A stretch of 64,000 bases of DNA from CAIWHR01 sp963788185 (GCA_963788185.1 CAWBGE010000017.1:62001-126000), one strand, 5' to 3'; shown: positions 32,969-41,442, numbered from the stretch's first letter. Numbers and translations are program-made. Notes: generated by a model not told the origin, from the letters alone.

Positions 32969-34015
32969 TCAAAGCCCGGCCCGGACCAACTCGCTCGTCT
33001 GGCCCGCGTTGACCATCACCCAGCGCAGCGTGTAGCCGCCGACCAGCACCAGCAGCGCAGGCACGACCGTGTGCGGGATCCGGTGCGAGAGCTCCAGAGC
33101 CTGCAGTACGATCGGCAGCAGCACGCCGGCGGCGACGATGACGACCCAGAAGTACATTGCATAGGGACCGGTGGTGATCAGCGCCGCCGCCTCGATGTGC
33201 GAGGCCGACGACATCAGGAGGTTGGCGAGGAGGAGGCCGAGGAGGACCAACTCGACCATCAGGAAGAACACGTCGGCGCGGATCAGCCCATCGACAGTGT
33301 TCCGCTCCGGCGGCTTCGGCCCGAGCGGCTGGATCATCGCCGCGATCGCCCCACTGATCATTCCCTGCGGCGCCGGCCGATCTCCGGGAAGCACGACCGA
33401 TACGATGTGCATCATCGCAGCACCGGCCGACAGCCCCGAGATAAGGAACAGCGGACCGAGGATCGCGCTGTTCCACAGCGGCCGCGCGACCATGGTGTTG
33501 AGCAGGATCCCGGTGTAGATGCCGATCCCGACGCCGAGCACGATGCTCGTCCATCCCAGCGCGCTCATCCGCCCCGGGTGACCGATGATCGCCGCGGAGA
33601 GTTGCTGCAGTTTCGGCACGCGCCTGCCGAGCCACGGCCAGACGTCGGGCAGCCGGATGAGGGCCGAGACGAGCAGCACCGCGTAGACGAGGAACAGCAC
33701 CCATGAACCCCAGGACATCGGCGACGTAATCTGGAACGTCGTGTAGATCCGCCAGACATACAGTTTGTGCGTGAGGTCGAGGAACAGCGCGCCCATGCCG
33801 GCGTTGAGCAGCATGAAGGCGAGCAGCGGCGTCTGCATCGAGAAGAACGTCCGGCTGTCCTCGCCCTTGGCGACGCGCAGCATCGCGATGCCCGCCAGCA
33901 CCATCATGCCGGCGACGACGCCGCCGAAGAAAAGATAGAGGGGAATCTCCCAGCTCCATATCGTGAGCGTGGGATCTATCAGCGGGTTGTGGCGGGAGGA
34001 TGTGAATTCGAGCAT
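32969..34015 (-). CDS. psrC: NrfD/PsrC-type quinone-interacting membrane subunit
   Basis: Integral membrane anchor of a molybdenum oxidoreductase, exchanging electrons with the quinone pool. The 348 residues contain about eight to nine helices; the opening WSWEIPLYLFFGGVVAGMM is the NrfD signature. It lies 13 bases after psrB and is followed by arsR. The PsrC form of NrfD lacks haem, as here (no paired helix histidines that I can see). In combination with PsrA/B it should take electrons from menaquinol or ubiquinol, or give them in the reverse direction. Confidence 0.88.
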   Translation of the reverse strand: MLEFTSSRHNPLIDPTLTIWSWEIPLYLFFGGVVAGMMVLAGIAMLRVAKGEDSRTFFSMQTPLLAFMLLNAGMGALFLDLTHKLYVWRIYTTFQITSPMSWGSWVLFLVYAVLLVSALIRLPDVWPWLGRRVPKLQQLSAAIIGHPGRMSALGWTSIVLGVGIGIYTGILLNTMVARPLWNSAILGPLFLISGLSAGAAMMHIVSVVLPGDRPAPQGMISGAIAAMIQPLGPKPPERNTVDGLIRADVFFLMVELVLLGLLLANLLMSSASHIEAAALITTGPYAMYFWVVIVAAGVLLPIVLQALELSHRIPHTVVPALLVLVGGYTLRWVMVNAGQTSELVRAGL

Positions 34016-34028
34016 TGCCTTGCGCTCC

Positions 34029-34568
34029 TCAGATCAGGTAGAAAACCCGTGGCCTGGTCCCCGCCTCGGGCATGATCGTGTGATTCTTCTCGGTGCGCAG
34101 CAGTTCGCTCACCTTGCTCTTCGGGTCGTCGAGATCGCCGAAGTACATGCAGTGCGTCGGACAGACCGAGACGCAGGCCGGGTCGAGGCCTTCTCTCGTG
34201 CGGTGGTCGCAGAACGTGCACTTGTCGACATGACCCTTCGGGTGCACGAAACGTGCACCATACGGACACGAGGCGATGCAGGCCTTGCAGCCGATGCACT
34301 TGTTCGCCGTCACCTGCACGGTCTTGCCGAACTCCTCGACGTGGCTGGCACCGGTCGGACAACAGGATACGCAGGGTGGGTTGTCGCAGTGGTTGCAGCG
34401 CTCGGAACGGATCTCCAGCGCCAGGGTCGGAAAGTCGCCATGCGTCTCGGTCGTGATCCAGTCGCGGGTGAAGCCTTCCGGGACGTCGTTCTCGGTGCGG
34501 CAGGCGACGACACAGTCCATGCAGCCTACGCACTTGCGGGTATCGATGACCATTCCAAAGCGGGGCAT
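34029..34568 (-). CDS. psrB: 4Fe-4S ferredoxin subunit, PsrB/PhsB type
   Basis: Electron-transfer subunit of 179 residues linking the molybdenum subunit with the membrane anchor. Sixteen cysteines are arranged as four cluster-binding sets: CVGCMDCVVAC, CNHCDNPPCVSCCP, CIGCKACIASCPYGAR and CTFCDHR...CVSVCP. The ATG at 34568 is one base from the psrA stop and has GGGAGG upstream, so the two are coupled. No signal peptide is seen, which fits export as a passenger with Tat-targeted PsrA. Confidence 0.92.
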   Translation of the reverse strand: MPRFGMVIDTRKCVGCMDCVVACRTENDVPEGFTRDWITTETHGDFPTLALEIRSERCNHCDNPPCVSCCPTGASHVEEFGKTVQVTANKCIGCKACIASCPYGARFVHPKGHVDKCTFCDHRTREGLDPACVSVCPTHCMYFGDLDDPKSKVSELLRTEKNHTIMPEAGTRPRVFYLI

Positions 34569-34569
34569 C

Positions 34570-36768
34570 TCAGGCCTCCCTGACGAAAGTGACCTGGTTG
34601 CTGTGGATGCTGGTGCCACCCATCAGCGGATCGGTCTTGTAGCGCGTGAGCAGGCCCGCTGCGCTTGCCCCTCGGAGGTAGGCGCTCTTCAGCATCTTGT
34701 TGGTGCTGCCGAAACCATGGGTGATGTAGACGCAGCCCGGCCGGATGCGGTTGGTCGCCTTGACACGCACGCGATTGCTGACGACACCGTCCCGGTTCTT
34801 GAGCCGCACGTACTGGCCGTTCTTCAGGCCTTCGTTCGTTGCCGTCGTGATGTTCACCCAGACCTGGTTCTCGATCACCAGATCCCGCAGCAGGCGATTG
34901 CTCTGGGTGCGGCTGAAGGTGTGCACCGGACAGCGACCGGTGATCAGGCAGTAGTAGCCTTTCGGACCACGCTCGTGCCGCGTGTATTTCGGCACCGGGT
35001 CGAATCCCGCCTTGGCAAGCTGGTCGGACCAGAACTCGACCTTCTTCGACGGCGTGTCGAACTCGAGCGCCAGTCCCTCCTCGACGGTGATCGGCTTCGG
35101 CGTGCCCATGATCACGCCTTCCTTTTTCAGCTTCTCCCAGTCGAGGCCGGCGTTCTGAACCCTTGTCCGCAGGTATTCCTCCATGTCCTTGAACGGCATG
35201 CAGGCGCCGATGCCGAGCTTCTCGGCGAGTTGCTTGGCGATCCACCAGCCGGGCTTCTGCTCGTGCGGGGACGCGATCACGGGTTGGCGAAGTGCGGTCC
35301 ATCCGACACGGCCATATCCGGTCAGCAATTCGTCGTAACGCTCGAGGAAGATCGACTCCGGAAGGATGACATCGGCGTAGGCCGCGGTCTCGCTCGGAAT
35401 CGTCTCGCAGACGACGAGGAGGTCGAGCTTGTCGAACGCCTTCAGCGTCTCTTCGCGATTCGGCAGCGCCTGCAGCAGGTTCGTCGAGTAGACGAACCAG
35501 CCCTTGATCGGATACGGCTTTTCGGTCAGCGTCGCATCGCGGATGCTGGTGGTGATGCCCTCGTCGGCGAACGGATAGCGCGCGCCGTCGGAGCCATCGG
35601 CTTTGGGCTTGGCCGACTTCGGATAGGGCGGCAGCGGGTAGGTCGGCACCTTCATGCCCGACGCCAGGAAGAGCCCGCCCTTCCTGCCCCAGTTGCCCAT
35701 CAGTCCGGACAGGAGCGCGATCGCGCGACTCCGCTGCGTGTCGTCGCCGTACCAGTTCACACGCCGGCCGGGGTGAATGATCGTCGCCGGCCGACGGCCC
35801 GCGAACTCGAGCGCCGCGGCACGGATCAGTTCGGGCGCCAGCCCCGTCTCTGCGGCGGCCCACTCGACCGTGTACTGCTTGATCTCGGCGGCGAACTTGT
35901 CGAAGCCGTGCCCGTACTGGTCGACGAAGGCCTTGTCGTAGCGGCCCTCGGTGACCAGCAGGTTCATCCACGCGAGCAGCAGCGCCATATCGGTGCCGGG
36001 GATGATCGGCAGCCAATACCGGGCCTTGCTGGCGGCGACCGAGAACCGCGGATCGACCACGATGATCGGCACCTTGCGGGCGATCGCCTGCGCGAACTCC
36101 TGCACCTGCGAGTTGTGCATGTTCTCGCCCAGGTGCGAGCCGATCAGCACCAGGCAGTCGGTGTTCTTGATGTCGGTCGGCTCGGGCGAGCCCAGGCCCG
36201 CGCCGTAGGTCAGCGTGAACCCGGTGTCACGCGGGCCGCGGCATTGCGCATAAGACGGGCCGGCGACGTTGATGACGCCCCAGCTCTTGAGCACGTGCTG
36301 GAAGAAGCGCTGGCCGAAACCGTGGTTGAACAGTGCGAGCGACTCGGGACCGTGCTCGGCCTTGATCTTCTGCATCCGTTCGGCGATATAGGTGATCGCC
36401 TCGTCCCAGGTCACGGCCTTCCATTGCTCACTGCCGCGCTCGCCGACACGGATCAGCGGCTTCTGCAGGCGGTCCGGGTCGTAGTGCGCACCAACGGCGC
36501 CGGTGCCGCGCGGGCACAGGCGGCCGTTGCTCTGCGGGTCCTTCGGGTTGCCCTCGAACTTCCACAGCTTGCCGTCGCGGATGTAGGCAATGCCACCGCA
36601 GCGCCAGAAGCACATCTCGCAGAAGGTCGGAATCGTGACCACGCCCTTGGCAGGCACATCGGCGGCGTTGGCAATCTGCGACATCGGTTCCCATTGCGTG
36701 GCCGCGGCGGCGGCGCCAAGGGTGGTGGCGGTGATCTTCAGAAAGCGGCGGCGGGAAACCTGTTCCAT
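34570..36768 (-). CDS. psrA: Molybdopterin oxidoreductase, PsrA/PhsA (polysulfide/thiosulfate reductase) type
   Basis: Catalytic subunit, 732 residues, exported by the Tat pathway (SRRRFLK then a hydrophobic stretch). A 4Fe-4S site is formed by C50, C53, C57 and C85 (CEMCFWRC, RLCPRG). The molybdenum ligand is likely C176 in AQCRGPRD, which sets it with the cysteine-ligand polysulfide/thiosulfate branch; arsenate (ArrA/ArxA) and tetrathionate reductases are usually longer. It is the first gene of psrABC-arsR-rhodanese. An FNR box upstream (36879-36892) predicts induction without oxygen. The direction (reduction or oxidation of sulfur) is not settled by sequence. Confidence 0.87.
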   Translation of the reverse strand: MEQVSRRRFLKITATTLGAAAAATQWEPMSQIANAADVPAKGVVTIPTFCEMCFWRCGGIAYIRDGKLWKFEGNPKDPQSNGRLCPRGTGAVGAHYDPDRLQKPLIRVGERGSEQWKAVTWDEAITYIAERMQKIKAEHGPESLALFNHGFGQRFFQHVLKSWGVINVAGPSYAQCRGPRDTGFTLTYGAGLGSPEPTDIKNTDCLVLIGSHLGENMHNSQVQEFAQAIARKVPIIVVDPRFSVAASKARYWLPIIPGTDMALLLAWMNLLVTEGRYDKAFVDQYGHGFDKFAAEIKQYTVEWAAAETGLAPELIRAAALEFAGRRPATIIHPGRRVNWYGDDTQRSRAIALLSGLMGNWGRKGGLFLASGMKVPTYPLPPYPKSAKPKADGSDGARYPFADEGITTSIRDATLTEKPYPIKGWFVYSTNLLQALPNREETLKAFDKLDLLVVCETIPSETAAYADVILPESIFLERYDELLTGYGRVGWTALRQPVIASPHEQKPGWWIAKQLAEKLGIGACMPFKDMEEYLRTRVQNAGLDWEKLKKEGVIMGTPKPITVEEGLALEFDTPSKKVEFWSDQLAKAGFDPVPKYTRHERGPKGYYCLITGRCPVHTFSRTQSNRLLRDLVIENQVWVNITTATNEGLKNGQYVRLKNRDGVVSNRVRVKATNRIRPGCVYITHGFGSTNKMLKSAYLRGASAAGLLTRYKTDPLMGGTSIHSNQVTFVREA

Positions 36769-36849
36769 GTACTCACTCTCGCTTGTTTGCGTCCTGCGCG
36801 GTGCCTGTGAAGCTACGTTGCGCCGGAGGCTCGTTGCACTCGACGGGCG

Positions 36850-36892
36850 AATTCTGCACGTGTTGCAGCGCGCAAATATTGATCCTGATCAT
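36850..36892 (-). promoter_or_regulatory. FNR-type promoter of the psr operon
   Basis: On the minus strand ATGATCAGGATCAA (36879-36892) is one base from TTGAT-N4-ATCAA. If centred at -41.5 it places transcription start near 36844, and the minus-strand hexamer CAGAAT at 36851-36856 is then correctly placed as -10. Leader to psrA about 75 bases. Confidence 0.65.
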
Positions 36893-36997
36893 ATTCGACA
36901 CCGCATATGTGATGCCACGCGCATTTGCGCGCGATGTCTATGGGAGGAGCGGCTGTACGTCGAGAGAAATATGCGTTTGTGCGCATTTTCTTCGACC

Positions 36998-37012
36998 GCG
37001 ACAATTTGTCGC
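36998..37012 (-). promoter_or_regulatory. RegA/PrrA-like perfect inverted repeat upstream of psr
   Basis: GCGACAATTTGTCGC, a GCGAC/GTCGC palindrome with a 5-base AT spacer, 119 bp upstream of the FNR box. It fits the reported GCGNC-N5-GNCGC form. Chance matches are expected in GC-rich DNA, but this one is perfect and intergenic. Confidence 0.45.
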
Positions 37013-37098
37013 AGGTGCACAAATGGCGCAGGCGTCGCGACCCTCGCGATGCGCAAATGGGCGACGCGTCAACCGCCGCAGGAGGTTGCGGGTCGCGC

Positions 37099-38007
37099 CT
37101 ACCAGGCGAAGTTCGGCACGAGGTAGGCGGGCGATGCGGATGCGTTGCGCACGAACGCGCGCCACGCCTCCGGCGTCGGGAGGCTGCCCCAGGCGGCACC
37201 GAGTTCCGCGGCGTGCACGCCGCCCACGACCAGCGCGCAGGCGAGCCCTGCGCGCGCGGCACCGAGCACGTCGTGCTCGACCGAATCGCCGATCGCGATG
37301 ACACGTCCCGGCGCGCAGTCTGCGAGGGCCGCGACGCAGGATGCATAGATCGCGGGGTACGGCTTGCCGTGGTAGAAGACCGCGCCGCCGAGTTCCTCAT
37401 AGCGGCGCGCGAGCGCGCCGGTCGCTTTGATGAGCCCGCTCGGCGAGAAGCGGACGATGTCGGGATTCGCGCAGACCATCGGCAAGCCGCGCGCGACACC
37501 CGCGGCAAGCTCCGCCTCGTAGTCGGCTAGGCCGCGCGCCGGCGAATCGATTCCGATGACGATCAGGAAGTCGGCGTCCTCCACGCGCGGCACGAATTCG
37601 ACATCGAGGTGGTCGAGCAGCGACCGGTCGCCATCGCGGGTGAACGCGTGACAGCGCCGGCCGAGGCGCGCGTGGAACGGCGTCGCGCGCGTGGCAATGG
37701 CATTGCGAGCGTCTTCGCCGGCGCAGACGAAGCGATCGAACAGCCGCGCGGGAAAGCCCATCGCCTCCATCAGCCGCAGGTTGGCGGCCTCCGGCCGGCC
37801 CGAATTGGTCAGCACCACGATGCGTTTGCCGGCGGCGCGCAGCCGCTCGAGGCAGGCGAGCGCGCCCGGATAGGGTTGCGTGCCGTCGTGCAGCACACCC
37901 CACTGGTCGACGATGAAGCCATCGAACGCGGCGACGAGGTCGGAGATCCCGGCCAGCGCCACGGTCTGCCCGTACGCGCCACCCACCGGTTCAGGAGATG
38001 CGGGCAC
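37099..38007 (-). CDS. HAD-superfamily sugar-phosphatase-like hydrolase (TIGR01459 type)
   Basis: HAD-IIA phosphatase of 302 residues related to NagD-type enzymes. Motif I is DGFIVDQWGVLHDG (changed DxD: D-Q-W), motif II VLTNSGRP, motif III K in YHGKPYP, and motif IV IAIGDSVEHDVLGA. The start as given is GTG at 38007, overlapping phnE2 by 17 bases; GTG at 37986 is an alternative that leaves a 4-base gap. It is the last gene of the phosphonate-type transporter operon, so it may strip phosphate from an imported ester. The exact substrate is not known. Confidence 0.87.
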   Translation of the reverse strand: MPASPEPVGGAYGQTVALAGISDLVAAFDGFIVDQWGVLHDGTQPYPGALACLERLRAAGKRIVVLTNSGRPEAANLRLMEAMGFPARLFDRFVCAGEDARNAIATRATPFHARLGRRCHAFTRDGDRSLLDHLDVEFVPRVEDADFLIVIGIDSPARGLADYEAELAAGVARGLPMVCANPDIVRFSPSGLIKATGALARRYEELGGAVFYHGKPYPAIYASCVAALADCAPGRVIAIGDSVEHDVLGAARAGLACALVVGGVHAAELGAAWGSLPTPEAWRAFVRNASASPAYLVPNFAW

Positions 38008-38800
38008 GGATCCAGGCCGACACGGCCTCGCTCGCGATGACCACGGCGAGGATCGCCAGCAGCACGACCAGCACCTGCTGCCACGCGAACTGGTTGATCG
38101 ACGCGTAGAGATAGATGCCGATGCCTCCGGCGCCGACGAAGCCCAGCACGCTCGATTCGCGGACGTTGATGTCCCAGCGATAGACAGTGGTGCCGATCAG
38201 CACCGGCAGCACCTGCGGCAGGATGCCGACGAGATAGACCTGGAACGTCCCGGCGCCGGTCGCCTCGATCGCCTCGATCGGTCCGCGATCGGCCTCCTCG
38301 ATGGCTTCGGCGACGAGCTTGGCGAGAAAGCCCACCGAGCGTGCCGCCACCGCGGCGATGCCCGCAAGCGGTCCGGGCCCGAAGATCGCGACGAAGAGGA
38401 TCCCCCAGATCACCGTGTTCACCGACCGCGACGCGACGAGCATCCCGCGCCCGATGGCCCAGGTGAACCCGTTGGCGGTGGTGTTGCGCGCGGAGAGAAA
38501 TGCGAGCGGCAGCGAAAACACCACGGCGATCGCGGTGCCCAGCGTGGCGATGTGGATCGTCTCGATCAGCGGCGCGACGACCTTGGGCAGATACGCCCAT
38601 CGCGGCGGCCACATCCGCACGACGAGATCGGCGGCCTGCTCGTGGGCGTCGCGGAAGAACGACCATTCGATATCGAGCGCGGACACGCTCCATGCCGAGA
38701 CGAAGGCGACCGCCGCCACCCACAGCCACGCGACGACGGATTCGCGACGCGACCGCCGACGCCAGACTTCGGGGTAGCGCTTTGCCGCGATCGTGCTCAG
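37991..38800 (-). CDS. phnE: Phosphonate-type ABC transporter permease PhnE, second copy
   Basis: Membrane permease of 269 residues with about six helices and the EAA-like loop EADRGPIEAIEATGAG. No ATG, GTG or TTG fits: the only start with a good ribosome site is CTG at 38800 (AGGAGG five bases upstream), which overlaps the stop of phnE1 as CTGA, a coupled start of rare type. The next possible in-frame start would remove the first helix. It pairs with phnE1 to form the channel. Substrate may be phosphonate, phosphite or phosphate ester. Confidence 0.9.
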   Translation of the reverse strand: MSTIAAKRYPEVWRRRSRRESVVAWLWVAAVAFVSAWSVSALDIEWSFFRDAHEQAADLVVRMWPPRWAYLPKVVAPLIETIHIATLGTAIAVVFSLPLAFLSARNTTANGFTWAIGRGMLVASRSVNTVIWGILFVAIFGPGPLAGIAAVAARSVGFLAKLVAEAIEEADRGPIEAIEATGAGTFQVYLVGILPQVLPVLIGTTVYRWDINVRESSVLGFVGAGGIGIYLYASINQFAWQQVLVVLLAILAVVIASEAVSAWIRARIS

Positions 38801-39597
38801 CGGAGCCTCCTGCGGACCCAGTCGCTGAACCACTCGCCCAGCGCCACCAGGGCGATGATGGACAGCAGGATCGCGGCGGAAAAGTCGTAGTCGTAGCGCG
38901 AGAACGACGCCGAGAGCGTCTGGCCGATGCCGCCGGCGCCGACGATGCCGACGATCGTCGAGTGGCGCAGGTTCGCGTCCAGTCGGTAGATCGCCGTGCC
39001 CACGCTGCGGGTCAGCACCTGCGGCACCACCGCGTAGACGACGACCTGGCCGAAGCCGGCACCGGTCGCGCGCAGCGCCTCGATCGGTCCGACGCGCACG
39101 TTCTCGATGTCCTCGGCGAGCATCTTGGCGAGAAAGATGATCGACGAGAATGCGAGCGTGATCAGGCCCGCGATCGGCCCGAAACCGAACAGCTTGACGA
39201 AGAAGATGGCAATGATGACTTCGTGGAAGGTCCGCCCGACGACGATGATCCCGCGCGCCGCGAGATAGACGGGCCGGGGCGCGAGATTGCGTGCCGCGGC
39301 GATGCCCAGCGGCACGCTCAGGACGACGCCCGCAAGCGTGGCGGCGAACGCCATCTGCAGGCTTTCGACCATGCCCTTGACCAGCAGCGCGCTGCGCGAG
39401 AAGTCCGGCGGGATCATCCGCACGAAGAGGTCCACCGCGCGCCCGAACCCGGCCGCCGCACGATGAAAGTCGATGTTGAGCGTCGTCACCGACACCACGA
39501 GATAGACGAGCGCGCCGGCGAGCACGAGCTGCTGCCTGGCGCGGGTCCCGAAGAACGACGGCGGACGCCATGACGTCGGATGCACCGCGGCGCTCAC
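38797..39597 (-). CDS. phnE: Phosphonate-type ABC transporter permease PhnE, first copy
   Basis: Membrane permease of 266 residues with about six helices and EAA-like loop VGPIEALRATGAG, followed by GIVGAGGIG, which is typical of PhnE. GTG start at 39597 overlaps the phnC stop as GTGA. Residues 20-45 form the first helix after a short cytoplasmic tail. It heterodimerises with the downstream permease. Together with phnC and phnD it forms a complete importer. Confidence 0.92.
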   Translation of the reverse strand: MSAAVHPTSWRPPSFFGTRARQQLVLAGALVYLVVSVTTLNIDFHRAAAGFGRAVDLFVRMIPPDFSRSALLVKGMVESLQMAFAATLAGVVLSVPLGIAAARNLAPRPVYLAARGIIVVGRTFHEVIIAIFFVKLFGFGPIAGLITLAFSSIIFLAKMLAEDIENVRVGPIEALRATGAGFGQVVVYAVVPQVLTRSVGTAIYRLDANLRHSTIVGIVGAGGIGQTLSASFSRYDYDFSAAILLSIIALVALGEWFSDWVRRRLR

Positions 39598-40430
39598 TCG
39601 GGGGTCTCGTCCCCGTCAGCGTGGCGGATCGTCTGGCTCCAGTCCTCGGCGCCGTAGATCTCGGTGAGCACCGCGGGTGTCAGGTCGGCGGAAGGTCCGT
39701 CGAACGCGATGCGGCCGGCCTTGAGGCCCAGCACGCGGTCGGCGAAACCCTGTGCGAGTGCCACGTCGTGGATGTTCACCAGCACCGGCCGCTCGCGCTC
39801 GAGCGCCAGCGTGCGGATGAGGCGCATGATCTGGCGCGCGGTCTTGGGGTCGAGGCTCGCCGTCGGCTCGTCGACCAGCAGCACGTCGGGATTCTGCATC
39901 AGCGCCCGACCGATGCCCACGCGCTGGCGCTGTCCGCCGGAGAGCGCGTCGGCGCGCGAATCGTGCAGCCCGGCGAGGCCCACGCGCTCCAGCATGGCGA
40001 ACGCGCCGGACACGTCCTGCGGCGGGTAGCGGCGCAGCAGCGAAGCCATGAAGCTCACCGAGCCCAACCGCCCCGACAACAGGTTCTCCATCACTGTCAG
40101 CCGGTCGACCAGGTTGAACTCCTGGAAGATCATCCCGATGCGCCTGCGGGCCCGGCGCAATTCGCGCGGCGGCAGGCCGACGATGTCGGTGGCGCCGAGG
40201 CGGATGCGTCCGGACGTCGGTTCGACAAGCCGGTTGATGCAGCGGATCAGCGTGCTCTTGCCGGCGCCCGAGGTGCCGATGATGGCGATGACCTCGGGGC
40301 GGTCGACGGTGAAGCTGATGCCGTCCAGCGCCCGGGTGCCGCCGGGATAGATCTTGGTCAGCGCGTCGATCGCCAGCAGCGGAGCCGGCGTGCTTTCGTT
40401 GGCCGGCATTCCCGCCGCGACGTCGGCCAC
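39594..40430 (-). CDS. phnC: Phosphonate-type ABC transporter ATP-binding protein PhnC
   Basis: Cytoplasmic ATPase of 278 residues. Walker A GTSGAGKST near 52-60, LSGGQRQRVGIGRAL signature, Walker B VLLVDEPTASLD, and H-loop VNIHDVALAQ. The LVDRLTVMENLLSGRLG segment is characteristic of PhnC. A GTG start at 40430 lies four bases after the phnD stop. A 25-residue N-terminal extension precedes the fold. Order phnD-C-E-E-HAD is a complete import unit with no C-P lyase genes in the window. Confidence 0.93.
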   Translation of the reverse strand: MADVAAGMPANESTPAPLLAIDALTKIYPGGTRALDGISFTVDRPEVIAIIGTSGAGKSTLIRCINRLVEPTSGRIRLGATDIVGLPPRELRRARRRIGMIFQEFNLVDRLTVMENLLSGRLGSVSFMASLLRRYPPQDVSGAFAMLERVGLAGLHDSRADALSGGQRQRVGIGRALMQNPDVLLVDEPTASLDPKTARQIMRLIRTLALERERPVLVNIHDVALAQGFADRVLGLKAGRIAFDGPSADLTPAVLTEIYGAEDWSQTIRHADGDETPE

Positions 40431-40434
40431 GGCG

Positions 40435-41442
40435 CTACTCGGCCTTGGTGCCGAGCTTGGAGAGGCTCTCCTGCGAGTAGGTCACGCCGCTCGCCTTCTG
40501 GATCGTCAGCACGTCGCGCCAGGCATCCTTGTAGCTGATCGCTGCGAAGCGTTCGGTATCCTTGAACTCGGTGGCGAGCTTGGATTTCTTGAAGTCGAAA
40601 CCGAGGAACGCCTCGCGGATCTTCGCCTTGAGTTCGGGAGTGAGGTTGTGCGCGATGCCGAATGCCGTGCGCGGAAAGGGCGAAGATTCGTAGACGACGC
40701 GCAGCGCGTCCGGCTTGAACATGCCGCGCGCCTGCATGCGCTCGACCACCGTCGAGGCGACCGGCGCCGCGTCGTAGTCCTTGTTGACCACGCCCATCAC
40801 CGAGTTGTCGTGCTTGCCTGAATACAACACCTCGTAATCCTTGCCCGGCACGACGCCCATCGCCCCGAACAGCGCCCGCGGCGCGATGTCGCCGGAGTTC
40901 GACGACGGTGCCACGTGCGCGACGCGCTTGCCTTTGAGGTCGGCGACCGACTTGATGGGGCTGTCCTTGAAGGTGATGAGCTGCAACGTGTAGCCGATGC
41001 CGCCGCCGGGGCGCTGCATGCTGACGATGGGTTCGAAGCCGGCGAGGTTGACCGCATAGGGCGTCGGCCCGGTGGCCACGCCTGCGATGTGCAGGCGACC
41101 CGAACGCATCGCCTCGACCTGCGCCGCATAGGACTCGGCCGGGAACCAGCGCACGCGCTTGCCGGTGACCTTGGCGAGGTGCTCCATGAAGTCGACGAAC
41201 ACGTTCTCGTAGACGGCCGGATCCTCGACCGGCGTGTACGAGAAGACGAGCGTCGCGGGATCCTGCCAGGCCTTCGGATCCTTCGGCAGGTCGGCGACGA
41301 GGTCGCCGTTCTCGTCGCAGTAGCGCGCGTCGAGGAGGCCACGGCTGGCGCAGGGGGCTTGCGCGAACGCCGCCCCCGACCATGCGGCGCCGAAGAGCAG
41401 CAGCGCGGCAAACACGAGGGACGTTCGTAGGGCGTGAGTCAT
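40435..41442 (-). CDS. phnD: Phosphonate/phosphite-type ABC transporter binding protein PhnD
   Basis: Periplasmic binding protein of 335 residues with signal peptide to about residue 27 (AAFA). Family motifs are LVFSYTPVEDPAVYENVF, SGRLHIAGVATGPTPY and FKDSPIKSVADLKGKRVAHV, with SSNSGDIAPRALF for the phosphonate pocket. C30 and C42 may form a disulfide. ATG 41442 has CAGGAG upstream. First gene of the operon. It is distinct from the orphan PhnD-like protein at 3351-4166. Whether it prefers phosphonate, phosphite or hypophosphite is not settled. Confidence 0.92.
   Translation of the reverse strand: MTHALRTSLVFAALLLFGAAWSGAAFAQAPCASRGLLDARYCDENGDLVADLPKDPKAWQDPATLVFSYTPVEDPAVYENVFVDFMEHLAKVTGKRVRWFPAESYAAQVEAMRSGRLHIAGVATGPTPYAVNLAGFEPIVSMQRPGGGIGYTLQLITFKDSPIKSVADLKGKRVAHVAPSSNSGDIAPRALFGAMGVVPGKDYEVLYSGKHDNSVMGVVNKDYDAAPVASTVVERMQARGMFKPDALRVVYESSPFPRTAFGIAHNLTPELKAKIREAFLGFDFKKSKLATEFKDTERFAAISYKDAWRDVLTIQKASGVTYSQESLSKLGTKAE

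Larger units (their letters stand above)
36769..37098. other. 330-base intergenic region upstream of psrA
   Basis: No gene. Holds the FNR box (36879-36892), a RegA-like repeat (36998-37012) and three exact GCGCAAAT octamers (36870-36877, 37051-37058, and reversed at 36923-36930). The right end follows the HAD gene stop at 37099. It is much more AT-rich than its surroundings. Confidence 0.65.

Noticed and set aside
34570..36768. Arsenate respiratory reductase or arsenite oxidase (ArrA/ArxA) suggested by the neighbouring ArsR
   Set aside because: Length of 732 residues and the AQCRGPRD segment fit PsrA/PhsA better; no other ars genes are present, but activity remains untested.
34276..36810. 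An 844-codon plus-strand open frame opposite psrA
   Set aside because: Low-complexity Arg/His/Leu composition with no family motif; psrA on the minus strand has all expected cysteines and Tat signal.
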